DNA from: Linum tenue
Taxonomy: Eukaryota; Streptophyta; Magnoliopsida; Malpighiales; Linaceae
Reading direction: 5' to 3'
Length of the DNA: 64,000 nt
Assembly: GCA_946122785.1 (NCBI GenBank)
Contig: CAMGYJ010000011.1
Span: forward strand, 2,790,001-2,854,000
This document shows, one piece after another, positions 1 through 13,047 of this stretch. How positions within the stretch are numbered: the first letter of the stretch is position 1; the number at the start of each line of letters is the position of its first letter. The notes under the pieces are model-generated. The model saw nothing but the letters and a program-made list of their open reading frames with translations, was not told the DNA's origin and made no database searches. The translations under genes were made by a program, and so were the position numbers.

Positions 1-172
1 CGCCGGCTCTTCGGGCAGCCAACGGCGGCCGATGCGACGGGCTCTGTCCCGCAATTCGGCCCACGACAGGTTCGAGAGCTTTGAAGAGCTCATCGTCGAA
101 CCAGTTGTAGAAATCGTCCCCGGTTGAGAGTTGTGGTGAACTCAATTCTCGAAACCGGGCTCTGATACCAGA
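1..172 (-). mobile_element. LTR retrotransposon, leader and internal start (partial)
   Basis: Read on the minus strand this follows a 5' LTR. The primer-binding site TGGTATCAGAGC (complement of the 3' end of plant initiator-Met tRNA) lies at 158-170, two bases after the LTR. The rest is GC-rich and could be leader or the start of gag, but no domain can be recognised in so short a piece. The body of the element continues left, outside the window, so the superfamily (copia or gypsy) cannot be decided. Confidence 0.75.
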
Positions 173-561
173 TGTAGGAAACCTATTTTTAGGGTTCCAA
201 CGAATGTGTTTGGAAATTGGGAATTGGTAGAGATTTAGGGATTTTAGAAGAGAAGTAGGGATTAGGAACAGAATTGGGGATTTAGGAATTTGATAAGAGA
301 ATTTGGGGAAGAATAGAGATAGAATGGCCGAAATCTTTAGAGAGAAAGATAGACGAGATTGAGAGAAGATTAGGGATTTGGGGAGATGACTTTTCTTATT
401 AATTTCTGCTTAATCTGAAGAATGACCCAAAATACATATATATAGGGAAATACTAGAAAACCCTAAGAATAAACCTAATTCTACTAGAAGACTACTAACC
501 ATAATAAGAATTATCCTAATAATGATTATAATAATAATATAGAAAAATCGTGTTTCCCACA
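173..561 (-). repeat. 5' LTR of the minus-strand retrotransposon
   Basis: A 389-bp segment bounded by TGTAGGAAAC on the left and GTTTCCCACA on the right, a near-perfect short inverted repeat with the TG...CA ends of an LTR. It directly abuts the primer-binding site. On the minus strand a CTATATATA box near 436-446 fits a promoter that would start transcription about 120 bp into the LTR. The other LTR is outside the window, so insertion age cannot be estimated. Confidence 0.75.
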
Positions 562-3156
562 AAATGGAGGGTTTTTTTTAGTGGGTTGTAGTGGATAGCA
601 AAATACCCAACCCAATTTATGGTAGCTTATTTTGCCCGCAAATGTCTGTTTTTTTAATGTGACTATACACAAAAATAGGATTAGTCATTCTACCATCAAT
701 AAAACCAACACTAAATATCTTAAGTTTGATTTGCCATCAACTTTCAAAATAGTTACTTGAAAGATTGGTGAGTGGGAAAGGCAGATGTTTTTTTTTTTCA
801 TATTCCCAAAAAGTGAAAATCTCTTGTGCTTCGTGGTTGACAAACCAAATCTTGTTAAAACCGAAAGGTAGAATTGAATTCTGTTCTTGAGTCTTGACTA
901 TTCCCCACTAACACAAACAAGGTAGGGAAAAAGCTAGGTTATATATTATTGACCAACTAATAAGTAATGAGTAATTGAGAGAGAAAAAATATATGAAATG
1001 GTTGTTGTCCTTGGGTGAGCTTAAGATGAGAATTAGGCACATATAACAGAACCCACAGCATTGACTACTATTCCCTAAATTTTTGTTGAGATTAATCATA
1101 CATGCATGCATGCATCCAAGTCATATGCTCTTATATAACACTAATAATTAACTAATTTAAGTGATAAAAATTTGTGCACCCGCTCTGGTCTCCAATCTGG
1201 AGATTTTAGATTCAATTTGTTAATTTCGTACAGAATGTAACCGAAATTATTAACCATAAAGTATGGATGAGTCTATCGACTATGGTACATCCATAATTTT
1301 GATGTATAGGGTATACTCTAGCATAAATTGGACTCGAATCAACGAATATTAAACTTGTAATCAACAACATTTGTTTCAGTAATTTGAGTTACCAAAATTG
1401 ATATTAAATTTTTTTAGTGTATGTCACGATTTAGTAATCTCAGTGTCCAAATGTATCATTAATCATTTTTCCCACTTGGAAAAGAAATGGTATCGGTATG
1501 AGACGCTTTACATATTGGGCTTTTGGTGTCGCAAAATCAGGTGGGCTGAGATCGGGCTGTTTCGGGTCTGTTTTATTACGATGTTTTTGTGTCCATTGAC
1601 ACTGAGATTCCATGCATCCACAAAAGTCCCAAACATACGAAACCAAGAGAAAACGTTGACTTCTTGTTGTGTTTCCTTGTCCATGAATTGTAGTGAAAAA
1701 ACATTTTGACTTTGGTGCTGTTCTTCATGCCATGGATGGATGGATGGATGATATAGAGTAAATATGATTGTAAGTATATATATAAATATATGGTAAAAAG
1801 GCTAGTGTGACATATAATATGTGTTTTGTGTTATTTTTTTTTTAATATACTTTGATATATTGTGACGAATAAGAATCGTTGGTGGTAAATTTCAGATAGA
1901 ATGAGTCTTATGGTATGGGTTATAAAATTGAGGGTTTGGGTTCACCTATTTAAAATTAAGGTAATATTAACATGTCCCAAATTTTGATTAATTCATAGTT
2001 TAGAAAGTAAAACTCAACGAGCGTACGACACGCGGGCTGCTTTTGATATGATAAAAGTATAAGTAGAGAGAGATGGGAAGGTCCAAATTGCAAGCTAACA
2101 AAAGTTTTACTTATGGGAGTGCTAAATTTGTGGAGTGAATAATATACAGATAATTATTGGGAGTTTTTTGGAAGTATATATTGTGTCTCCACTTGGGGAG
2201 AAGAAGAAAGCTTTGGAGTTTGCTAGGTCAAACTCTCGATGAGGTCCAATTAACTCTTTTGTCCTCTATACTCATTAGTGTCTTTGTTTATTGGATTATT
2301 ATTCTAACCTAAAAGGGGTTTTTGATGCCTAAAGGGTTTAGGTAAGCTTGGAGAACAGCACCCGAAATAACAAGTGACCAAATGTGAAATGCAAATTTTG
2401 TTATAGGGTGTTGGTACTTGGTAGCCAGCCACGGAGTTGTTAGTTGAAATTAGTTTATTTTTTCGAAAAATAAATATATAAAACAAATATACAATTATGT
2501 AGTAAGAAGTAAGTTTTACTGCAGTGACAAAATATATTTTTGTCATTTCTGCCTCTTTCCCGATTATCTGATGGGTAATGGGTGTCATTTCTGAGTGTCG
2601 TTGGCAGCTTCTCCGTGATTCTATAGAGTTTGAGAAGGTATTGTTTGGATCTCCATGATACGATGCATCTTGCTCCCGACTCCCTAGACCTTGTTTAGCT
2701 CTGAGCATTTTGGTTTCAGTATATGCCCACCACCAAGTCATCACGATCCTAAGATTCACCGTGATGAGTCATCTTCAAAAACCCCCAAGTGGAGGCTTAT
2801 GGCGTTTCATGTTCAATCACCATGGTCTTATCTTTATCTTTGTCAGACGAGCTGAAGCCTTACTTTGTGATGCTATAACCGAGATAAACTAGGAGAGTTT
2901 GTGATTTTACTTTGTTTTTATCAATTTATTTCTCATTTGTTGTTGTTTTTAACTTTTCAGCATGAATTGCTCTATCACACATAACGATTTGAACGGAATA
3001 ACCTTTTACTGAAGTTTAAATTTGATATATAAATTTTAACAACATAAAACAAATGAACTACAATATCAACAATTCAACACAATATATTATACCACTTAAC
3101 TTTTTCGATACAACAATTCAATTTTACACTTGTTAATTTTCTATTTTTATTTTCTC
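562..3156. other. Gene-poor intergenic region
   Basis: AT-rich DNA without a convincing gene. Short open frames here lack codon bias or recognisable domains. At about 1925-2040 a stretch resembles the right arm of the hairpin element at 23023-23414 (shared wording around GATTAATTCATA and AAAACTCAA), suggesting a decayed relative. A short GGAT tandem run sits near 1735-1750. Confidence 0.5.
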
Positions 3157-3186
3157 TATAAAATCCCTCTCCCTCTCCGTATAAAA
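3157..3186 (+). promoter_or_regulatory. Two TATA boxes of the CYCD3 gene
   Basis: TATAAAA occurs twice, at 3157-3163 and 3180-3186, about 190-220 bases before the proposed start codon. The following leader is CT-rich (CCTTCCC/TTCTTC runs), common in plant 5' UTRs. Which box is used cannot be told from sequence. Confidence 0.6.
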
Positions 3187-3336
3187 AGTCGATCCACTCT
3201 CCACAAAAAGAGACAAGCGTGAAAACTCAAAGCCCCCAACTCTTCCCCTTTTCCTTTCCCTTCCCTTCCTTCTTCTTCTCTCCTTTATCTTCTCCATTAC
3301 CCAGAAAACACAGACATCATTCCTTCCTACACAACA

Positions 3337-3375
3337 ATGGCGAATCCCACCTTCACTTTCCTCTCCTTTCCATAA
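3337..3375 (+). promoter_or_regulatory. 12-codon upstream ORF overlapping the CYCD3 start
   Basis: ATG at 3337-3339 sits in a favourable plant context (ACAACAATGG) and opens a 12-codon frame, MANPTFTFLSFP, ending at TAA 3373-3375. The last A of that stop is the first base of the in-frame main ATG at 3375 (TAATG). This arrangement could allow termination-reinitiation or limit cyclin translation. Use in vivo is not shown by the sequence. Confidence 0.6.
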
Positions 3376-5202
3376 TGACCTCTGATTACCCCCACTTCCC
3401 TCCTTCTTTTGCCATGAAGACGATGCAGCCGCTTCGATTCCCCAATCCCCACAACTCCGACGATGACCACGACCAAACCTCCATTTCCTCTTCATCTCCT
3501 CTCGACGAACTCTACTGCGAGGAAGAGAGGTGGGATTGCGAAGACGACGATGGGGAGGTTCTGGATTGCCTCGACGTCGCCGGCGGTGCCCATTGCCTTT
3601 CTCCGATTCTGTTGCTGGAGCAGGACTTGTTCTGGGAAGACGAAGAGCTCGTTTCCCTCTTCGCCGAGGAGAAGCGATGGAAGGGAGCAATGGGGGTAAA
3701 GGAAACTTGCCCTGCTCGTCGGCGAGCTGTGGACTGGATGGTTAGTGTCAGCACCCACTACGGGTTTTCCACTCTCACCTCTGTGCTAGCTATCAATTAC
3801 CTTGATCGGTTCCTTTCGTCGCCACGTTACCAGAAGGATAAGCCATGGATGATCCAGCTCGTCGCCGTGACTTGCCTTTCTCTGGCTGCTAAAGTCGAGG
3901 AAACCGACGTCCCACTCTTGCTTGACCTCCAGGTGCTCGATGAAATGCCGCACAGAACATAGAACTCTTAAATTTACTAAACAATCTTCGGGATTTTGCT
4001 GTAATGTTGTTCCTTCGTGGGGTTTTCAGGTTGAGGAGACAAAATATGTATTCGAGGCGAAGACGATTCAAAGGATGGAGCTTCTAGTGCTATCTTCCCT
4101 TGGCTGGAAGATGCATCCGGTGACTCCAATCTCCTTTGTGGATCACATTGTTCGGAGGCTTGGCCTGAAGAGCAATGTTCACTGGGAGTTTCTCAACCAG
4201 TGTCACCATCTCCTCCTCTGCCTAGTCTCCGGTAAGCTGGTAGCTATTTGCAACAAAAAAAAGGAGACGACTTTTTGATTGTTTGTTTGTTTGTCTGTTT
4301 CTCCCTGTGTCTTGACCATTGCTGCTTTTCCTGGGGATGTTTCTTTCGGTTTTGGGCTTGTAGATTCAAGATCTGTCAGATATAAGGCATCAGTTCTGGC
4401 AACTGCAACCATGATGCACGTTATTGACCAAGTCGAGCACTTTAACCCCATTGACTATCAGACTCAGCTGCTTGCTGTCCTGAACATCAGCAAGGTATAC
4501 CCCTCTCACCTTTTGTAGAACAAAATCATTTGTATTTATTCATTTGCAAGTTTGAAAAGAAAATGCCGGTCAAATATTGGTCTGCAAAAGCTTGCACAAA
4601 ACTGGGATCCAGGAAGCTGTTTGTGTTTTTGTACTATTGTCTCGGGTGTGTAAGCAAGTAAAAGGACACAAGGTGGGGGGGTTGGGGGGGGGAACATAAT
4701 CATGTATTATATTGCCTTCTTTGAACAGGATATAGTTATTAGTTAATGCCTTTCGTTCATTATTTTGCTGATATAATAATTAGTCCATGATGATTAAGCT
4801 AAAAGTACTGATGGGGTCTCGTTGTCCATGGAGCAGGAAGATGTGAAGGAGTGTTATGAGGTGATAATGGAGGTGGCAAAGGGCAATGGCGTTGGGAAGA
4901 AGAGAAAGTACTATTGCCATTATGAAGAAGAAGGAGGGGTGGTGTTTCCGAGCAGTCCTAGTGGCGTGATTGATGCAGAAGCTTTTCTGAGCTGTGACAG
5001 CTCAAACGATTCTTGGGGTTTGGGAAGTCTAATGCCAAAAGCAAAAGGGAAAGGGTCATTTTCATCCTCTTCTTCTTCCTCAGTCTATTCATCTCCTCCA
5101 CCACCACCATTGGAGGCAGAGCAGCAGCCACTGCAGAAGAAGAGCAGAACCCAAGATGACGACCAATGGGTCTTTGTGGGTTTCGTTGGGAGCCACAATT
5201 AG
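3375..5202 (+). CDS. CYCD3: D3-type cyclin (G1/S cyclin), four exons
   Basis: D-type cyclins activate CDKA in the nucleus and drive phosphorylation of the retinoblastoma-related protein at G1/S. Exons read as 3375-3932, 4030-4231, 4364-4494 and 4837-5202, all with GT-AG junctions and consistent phase, giving 418 residues (Arabidopsis CYCD3 members are near 370). Near the N-terminus is the RB-binding LxCxE motif as LYCEE. The cyclin box follows, with KPWMIQLVAVTCLSLAAKVEET at its core (quoted in part: LSLAAKVEET), then VFEAKTIQRMELL and TPISFVDHI typical of the CYCD3 clade. The last exon has the clade's SSNDSW segment in an acidic, Ser-rich, PEST-like tail. A second in-frame ATG at 3414 (405 residues) is also possible; the longer GTG-initiated frame from 3219 is only leader. 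Intron 3 holds a long G run. An AATAAA occurs at 5599. Confidence 0.93.
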
Positions 5203-6730
5203 AACCAGAGGAAGGTGTGAAAGAGTCCTCAATCAATCTAGCAGAGCCCTCTTGTTTGGTCTCGTCGTCATCTCCCAACAGGCTGAGAAGAAGATTCGGT
5301 TTTGCGCCATCTGGCCGAGCCCTGGTGATAAGATTAGAATTTGAAGGGTTCCACTGGGGCATGGCGAGAGGCATTTTGTGGGAAAAAGAGGGGGAAGAAG
5401 GAAAGGCAAGGAAGATCATTGTTCATCAATGGTGGATGATGATGATGCGATCTTTATGTTTAATTCTTATTCATAATAATTTCTGTTGTAATTCTCCATG
5501 TGGTAACGTTTCTCTTAAGTTGGGAAGCATACCCTTTGACGTGGACAATGTATATGTGAGAATTGGGATGTTATAATCTAAATATTCACGATGATTCAAA
5601 TAAATTGAGGGAAAAACCAAAAAATTTTGTAGCATGTTTAACGAGTTAGTTTTATTGTATGTATTTTGCAATGCAGTCGAAATTACGATTCTACATATAA
5701 ATATCAAAACGTAATCTTTTAAAGTTTTAAAACACGATTTTAATTTTTCAGTCTACATTGGTATTATGTTAGTTAGTTGAGGCTTTGTCCTTCAATCATA
5801 AAAATGGTGGCATACGATGATCAATGCAATGCTTCCAAATTCTATGTGCCAATATGTAACGTCTCTAGTAATTGGAGTAATCACTAATAGCATTAGTTCA
5901 CTTAACGACACAAATTCACAAAGCACAATTAATAAGGCATTGTGTCACTAGTTGGATTCGGTTGGCAACCACAAGTTTTACACTTTAATCATATGATTTT
6001 ATTTTGCAATTTTAGCTCCTAGTATCTTTACTTTTGATTCTTTTATTTCCATTTTCCAACCATGCATGTCTTTTAAATTTGTTCTTAAGTTACCCATAAG
6101 AAATCTTAATTTATTTATTAATCTTGTGATGCTGTTGCCTTTATTTCACGTGTAATCTAATGCACTGGAATTGTTTGTATTCAAAGAAAATGCATCCCCC
6201 AATTATATATTGGAACACTTGTTAAAAAAAAAAAAAAAATCTAAACTAGTGCATGCCAGCCACCTTTGTTGGAAGGCTACTATTTTTGGCACCAATGATG
6301 TTCAGGTTGTGTCAGTTAATTCTTTTTATGTGTAATAGAATATTAATTATCATAATTATTTGCTCCATTATAATTAATTTCATGGATGGGATCTTGATTA
6401 GATATTGGTGGAAGCTTTGTTAAGCACTTGAGTGCAATTAAACCCCCAATTCTTCATTCATGTTCATGCATAAAAAGGGGACATATTTCAAGATAGTATG
6501 AATAATTTAACTAAATAATCGCAAATGGCTTCATGCTATAGATGTTGAATTTGAAAATGGGGATCTCTAGTTCAAATTTTACAATTGTCAATGTGGAGAA
6601 ATATCACATATGAGGTGTATGAGTGAGAGTGTGTATTTTGAATCACGTATCATGATTGTTAAACTGATAATCATGGTGAACATGATTTACCTTACTTCCA
6701 ACGAATAGTAATTGACTTATTAATATGAAT
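5203..6730. other. Intergenic region after CYCD3
   Basis: Contains the likely 3' UTR of the cyclin to about 5600, then AT-rich DNA with an A run near 6224-6239. No gene, RNA or clear transposon end was seen. Confidence 0.5.
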
Positions 6731-7162
6731 CATGGTTCAAGAAGGCGTTAGATCTAAGGTGAATGTTGGGATATAGCCTAAATGTCTGTCCCACCTAAGC
6801 ATGCTCAGGTGCTAGAATAAAAATAGCAGTTTGTACTAAATGATCGATGAATAACAACTTACAACACTTTCACACTTCATTGCAGATAATTAATAACTTA
6901 CTTAACAACAACACAAATAACTAATAAAATTCTCGGGACATTCAAAAGATTGAGAGAGAAAATTAAAAGTTTGTAAATTATGTCAATGTCTCCCTTTGAG
7001 GTTGCATTCCTAGCTTCGTCTAATTAAGCATATGTGACACCTAGGTATATTGAAGCATCATGAATACCTAAGTCGCCACTAAACCTCTAGACGAGGTATT
7101 ATGACTTTGCCTAACACCTAAACGCACCTGCTCATAAGCTTGATAGGCCTTTTTGAACTATG
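6731..7162. mobile_element. Degenerate hAT-type non-autonomous element
   Basis: Imperfect terminal inverted repeats: the left end starts CATGGTTCAAGAAGGCG and the right end, reverse-complemented, starts CATAGTTCAAAAAGGCC. The 8-bp flanks ATATGAAT and GTACGAAT agree at 6 of 8 positions, consistent with an old 8-bp target duplication. No transposase is recognisable. An older, unrelated repeat is the alternative. Confidence 0.45.
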
Positions 7163-7170
7163 GTACGAAT

Positions 7171-8030
7171 AGTGTTCACAAGCTTAACAAATCCATAAGA
7201 AAAGAGGACTTAACAAGATAGAGACAGAAAGAGAAGCATCACTCAAAGAGTGGGGAAAGTTAGACAAGTTTTTGAAAAATTGGGAAGGTTGAAAGGAGTT
7301 ATATAGTGGGTAATGGGGATGCATAAGTTTGGAGACAAGATCTTTGGTATTATGGAGCCATGCCTTTCCTTTTTCCTTTTCTTCTTCTTTGCTATTTCTT
7401 TTTTGTTATTGAATGGACATCACATTGCAATGATATGTGTAAATTTGATAGCAAATGGAGGCAAGATTTATGATTGCTACATAGTACTAGCAAGAGGAGC
7501 TCTCATGATTCAACAGCAAAAGAGAGAATAGGTCGAATAAGTATGGCTTTGAACTTTTTTCAAAGAAGAGTTAGCCTTTAGCTTTTAACATTCTCTCTAT
7601 TTCTCTACTCTACTCTAGTAAAGGTCCAAGAATGCAAAGATGACTTGAGTATGTACCTACCTCCAATAATTGTAGAATAATAGGTGTAAACATACCCAAA
7701 TTGCCATATAACCCTTACAAAACAATTTCCTCCCATTCATGGTCTTCCATATCTTTTGTTCAAACTCCTAATCCAATATAATTCTATACCAATATGATCA
7801 ACACTTCAAATACAATTCCTAACAAGAGTCACAAAGATCGAGTTAGGACTTACATTACACCTCTCATGCATAATTTCGTCTGTCAAATTCAGTATCATTT
7901 ATCCTCCTTCCTAATTAGCGACGAGTTTTGAGAATGCTCAAGTAAATATGATAGCCATTCAAATCAACAGACAACAACAGAGAAGCTGGTGGGTTATTAT
8001 CCTACCTACACTCAACTTTTATAGTTTTTA
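7171..8030. other. Intergenic region
   Basis: A 72-codon open frame at 7313-7531 begins with a hydrophobic stretch but shows no family resemblance and is probably chance. No other signal was seen. Confidence 0.4.
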
Positions 8031-8065
8031 CTAGACAATGACCCGCGCCATGCTGCGGGTAACGG
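8031..8065 (-). mobile_element. Probable Helitron 3' terminus
   Basis: Read on the minus strand, a GC-rich stem (CCCGC...GCGGG, 8042-8059) is followed seven bases later by CTAG at 8031-8034 and then a host T. This is the hallmark 3' end of plant Helitrons (hairpin, then CTRR, inserted before T). The element would extend to the right, but its 5' TC end was not identified and no Rep/helicase frame is visible, so it is a non-autonomous or decayed copy. Confidence 0.5.
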
Positions 8066-9984
8066 AAAACAGTGATATAGTTATTGTGTGTTTTTAATTC
8101 TCCTTTTTTCTCAAAGGTTGTATCAAAAGTCAGTAATATAGTATTTCGTACTGGAAGCGTCTCATACCGTTAAAACTATCTATCGGCTTAGACTCCAACA
8201 AAGAATTTTTACAATGGATCGCCAATGCAATATGGTTTGACAAATCTTGTTTTTTTTTTCCTTCTGCATGAATTCTCGTTTTAAGTGATGTATTTTGTGG
8301 GTGCAATTTCTGATTATCGCTCATCATTGCTCTATTACTTTATTTATTTATTTATATGTTACTGTCTCAAGCAAAATCATATAAAAAAAGTTGAACTAAT
8401 ACAATAAGAATTTAATTTTAAAAAATACAATAAGAATTCTCGCACTATCTATTAAAACTAAAGATTTGTTGTTATTAGTTTCTTTATGATTTCGAAACTC
8501 ACTTTACTTTGCCCTTTTTATACTTACCCCATGCGCTTAAGATGCATGATCAAAGAAGGTTAGCGGAAAACAACCCCAACCTATATATTACCTTTTGTTA
8601 GTTAACAATAACCTCATTTCATATTTATATATATTAACGATTTTTTTTCTTCATTTTACACTCTTCTCACTCAAACTTCCGACTTAACTGATTTAAGCGA
8701 TAAGAATGTCAAGCAAAGGAGCCTGTGAATCAAATTATACATGATGTTAATAGCTTGGATACAAATGTTTGCCTCCCCCTCTTCCTTTTCTGTTTGTTGT
8801 TTTATTAATGAATGTTTTTTAGCCAATTTTCTTCCTTCTGTTCTGCTCTTGTTCTGCCTCTCTAGGTCACAGCCTGTAAAGCTTAAAAGGCAATGGAAAT
8901 TGTAAGGATGGACCAATTCTAATTAGGACGATTTTTGTGTTTTCATTTGCCTTCTTCTGTTCTCCTCCTCCTCCATGGTCAGAGCAAAGGTCCTGTCGAC
9001 CAGTGAGTTCTTTTTGTTTTATGTACCAGCTGAAAACAAATATATATTAAATGATTGAAAAAAAAAAAAAACAGGAGAACGACAACATTATTCACAGGGG
9101 AGGCTAATGAAGCATTAACTAAAGGCAGTGAGACATATATCTTGATAGTTGATACTATTATCAATTCTGTGGCACATCGATTCAGATAAGTTATTTGGTT
9201 TTAGGGCGTGAGTCGGGCTTGATTGATTCATATGTGCACGTGTAATTTAAAGAGAAAACATTTGAATAATTGAATTTTTTTTTCATTTATAAGTTGGGGA
9301 AAAAACTAGACATGATCAATGCACTTAAATCATTCAAGAAGTTGAGTTTATTTATCACATTTTTACAACTTTATAATATCTAGCATATGATGTAATAAAA
9401 CTAAAATCCTAAGTAATTTGAGTAATATTACATATAATTTAGGCAAAACATGTACTCCAATGAAACGGATATTACTCATCTCAAAATAGATTAAATAGAG
9501 CGAATCAGATTAAAATTGGCATATCTAACAAGTAACAACAACGAGGCATGGAATGCAATGACCCATTATTTATTTTCCACTTTTCTTGACTTTTTAGTTT
9601 TTACATTACTATACACAAGTCCCTCTCATCCTTGAAACATTCAATTGTCCCGTTGACTGCCTTTGTGGAGTGAAACCTTACCTGAATGTTATCAACCCGA
9701 TGAAAGTGAACTTTGAAGCTCTCCTCCAACCAATATTCATGTTTTTATACATTTCTGATTTTCTTCATAAGAGAGTGAAAATGGCTTGGTACATGCATTT
9801 AATTGAAACAGTAGCATACTGCATATTATATACCCTCAATCCTCATCCACCATGTAGGTTTACATGGAGCAGCTGATCAATGGCTGGGAAGCCTATAAAT
9901 TTCAATTGAATATGTTGGTTCACTTCAATAAATGCAAACATGTATATCACACTTACATTTCCTACCTTTTGCCAATGTTATAAT
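8066..9984. other. Intergenic region
   Basis: AT-rich; part probably belongs to the Helitron ending at 8031. Nothing gene-like was recognised on either strand. Confidence 0.4.
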
Positions 9985-10569
9985 TAGGGTTGGAAATGTG
10001 CCAACCTGTTCGCGAGCTGCTAGGCGCTCGGCTAGGGAAAAGCTCGTTTCACACTTGACTCGTTTACTATCAAGCCGAGGTTGAGCCAAGCCTTGTTCGG
10101 CTCGCAAGCTCGAGAGTCACCTCGACTCAGTGTCTTGTTGAGCTCAATTTGTGAGCTAGTTCATTTTGAGCTATGATCTGACTCGATGGTGTGGCTAGCA
10201 TGCCACCGTAACTTGCGGCTTATGAGTGAATGGATTTATAGCTTATGAGTTGGTTTTTTGATAATTTGTAGGTTTGTTAGATTATGCATCTCACTACATG
10301 TAATGTTTAAAGCTTTCACGAGTACATGACCAAATATTTCTCATTTATAATTTAAAAGAGAAAATATATCTGGGTTGTCCATATACTAATTACTATGACA
10401 TTATATGAACAATTGAAACTAATTAACTAAATAATCTGATACTTGAGATTGAACCGATCTCAATTAGAGCTCGTGGACTCATTAATGACTCGAACTCGAA
10501 CTGAGCTCGACTCTTTTATTAACGAGCTGAGCTCAAAGTAGATCGAAACTCAACTCATTTGCCGCCATA
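9985..10569. mobile_element. hAT-type MITE rich in GAGCTCG motifs
   Basis: Terminal inverted repeats TAGGGTTGGAAATG and (reverse-complemented right end) TATGGCGGCAAATG. The interior is filled with CGAGCTCGAGC-like words, as in the related element at 30578-31180. The 8-bp flanks are no longer identical, so this copy is older than its relative. No coding capacity. Confidence 0.6.
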
Positions 10570-13039
10570 ATTATATAGTGATCAATTCTTTCCCCCTTGT
10601 AGAATATTAGGGTTGATAAGTGGACCAACTCTCAACTAAAAAGTTCAGAAATGTCATACTAATGTTTCACCTATATCTAGCAAATTGAGAAGCATACCTA
10701 ACAAATATGAGAATGATTATGATTGCAGAGAGTAATGGGGAAACACAAAATCATCATATTATTATCTGTTAATATATAATAGTAGTTGAGATATCAATAT
10801 CAATTATCAGACTTGTCTTCCCATGCATGTACACATTTTAGTTTCTGATAGTACCTAGCAATGATGTTCTCTGTTATATTGTACTGAACACTGCACCATT
10901 TGTTATCAGTAGTTAGTACTTAGGGATATGAATAAATTCACATTTCAATTATATCAAGGACTTTTTCGAACGAGCGTGTTCAAGAAAATTCCGACGAGAT
11001 GTTGGATTCAAAGTTGAGATTTTTCAAAAATGAGTGAAACACCTTGACCAGGTACATGAAGCACATGAAGTTCACTTCTCAATCAATCACAACAACAACT
11101 ATTACGATAGCTAAAGTTCTAAAGAACATTAAAAAAAAACCCCATTTACTCACTTGCATTGAATAATCAAACAAACCAAATTCCTTTCATAAATGGACAT
11201 GAGATTATAGAACCATGAAGATGCATGTGAAAGAAGTTTCTACTACTCAGACTACCACCACCACCAAACTCAAATAATTGAATTGAACCACATCCCAATA
11301 TTTATGTATTTCTAACTAATTACAAAAAGAAAAGATGTAAGAATGGAAAGGAAAAATAAAAAAATGAGTGTTTGTGAAATCGTATAGTACTGGCAGTCGA
11401 ATGGAAAACTTCTTATTGAAGACTAAATTGACAGGCAGTTTTTAGCGGTATAATCTCCAATATTATTGGTACAACCTCCGCTACGATTTTACATTCGAAA
11501 AAATAAACCGACAACAAAAAGATATTGAAATTTATGGTGCTGGATGAAGGGTGGGAGGGGAGGGTATTGAAAATAATTAAGAGTCTCATGCAGCTGGTAT
11601 GGTCCTTGTTGTTTGAGCAGAGCAAGTCTTTCTCAGGCTGGCCCCCTCCAATAGTGCAGATGAGATCAGATTCAGAAACAGAACACCAAAACGAAGGGTC
11701 CCTCTCTCTGGTTTTCCTCTCCCTCCCAATTGAAACATTTGGGGGAGTCAATTGCATATATGGTCACGATACTCTAGAGTGGTTGATAAATCGAACATCG
11801 AACTATGACTTTTAACGCGCTCGCTTATAAAACATATTAGTGTGCCGCATACATCATCCAATTAGCTACTGAGCAAGAAGAGAAAGCTATTAGAGTGGGG
11901 TTCGGTATTATGAATTGAGTAACGAGTTTCGTTTGGATTGATTGTTTACTACAACGAGTAGTTCTTGCAAGCTAAAGAGGGCATTGTGTTTTTTTTTGGG
12001 TAACGTGGACGAGTTGACACGCTAATATATGGATGATTTAGATGTGAAACCCGACGAAGATGAATATTGCCATTTTTCTTAGTTGTTCCAAATCTCGGCG
12101 ATTGGTTTGTCAGCAAATCAAAGTTGAATGATCGATTGGTCGGTGCGACAATGTCTAGTTGCCATATATGTCAAACTAATTTGGCTACTGCACATCCATT
12201 GCGTGAATCAAGTAATTGTGCTAAATGTGATAGAAAAATTGTTTTCCCCCCTTTACCATCTTGCCTCTCTTCTTCTTCTTCATTAAAGAGTACCCAATGG
12301 GCATCCAATGCAATGGAGAGAAAAATGTGAGAGGATCTTTTATGTGTATGTATATTGATATTGTGTAGACCTAATTTCTAGTGGTCACCATCTCCTTATA
12401 AATTTCCATGCATGCAATGCCAAGTTTTCTTTATTTTTAGTAGTCAAGCCAAAGCTGCAAATGCAAAAGAACAATCATTAATATCTTGAAGTGTTGTTGG
12501 TTGGGTTTATGTCAGTTGTGCTTGTGTAGATGGGATGTCCCCATAAGGAAGATAAGGTGAAATCTGCATATGTAGATAAGATAGAAAATTTATTAAATTT
12601 TATCCAAATAGGGTTTAGGTTAATCAATTAGAAGAACCTAAAGTTTGCCAAATTCTGTATCATTGTTAGCTTTCAAAAAAAAAAAAAAAAAAAAAAAATT
12701 ATTGTCTGATTTCTCAGTAGATAAATAAATGAAAGTTACTAGAACTCGAATCTGTCAATTGATAATGGTAGTTGTCTCAAAATTTATTCGCTGACAGAAT
12801 AATTTGGCTTTGATTTATACAAGTAGTGATGAGGTCACAATGCTATTAACGACCTAAACTCATAGTATTTTCTTAGTTTCCATTATGAATCTCATCAACT
12901 TATCAAATTCCCTTATTAAAATCTAATATGACTCTAATTTTTTTTAAAAAATATAGGCCGAGTTTTATGTCCCGGTATTTACTTCTAAAATGGCTACTAA
13001 ATCAACTACACTACCCTCGTATAAGCTCCATCGGCTTTG
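10570..13039. other. Intergenic region
   Basis: No gene recognised. An A run of 24 bases lies at about 12676-12699. The two overlapping open frames on opposite strands near 11413-11815 show no known domain. Confidence 0.45.
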
Positions 13040-13047
13040 GTTTGATC

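Noticed and set aside
3219..3374. N-terminal extension of the cyclin
   Set aside because: Its only initiator is GTG, it is CT-rich leader, and it sits just after the TATA boxes.
11413..11815. Protein-coding gene on either strand
   Set aside because: Opposing open frames of similar length with no domain or codon bias to favour either.
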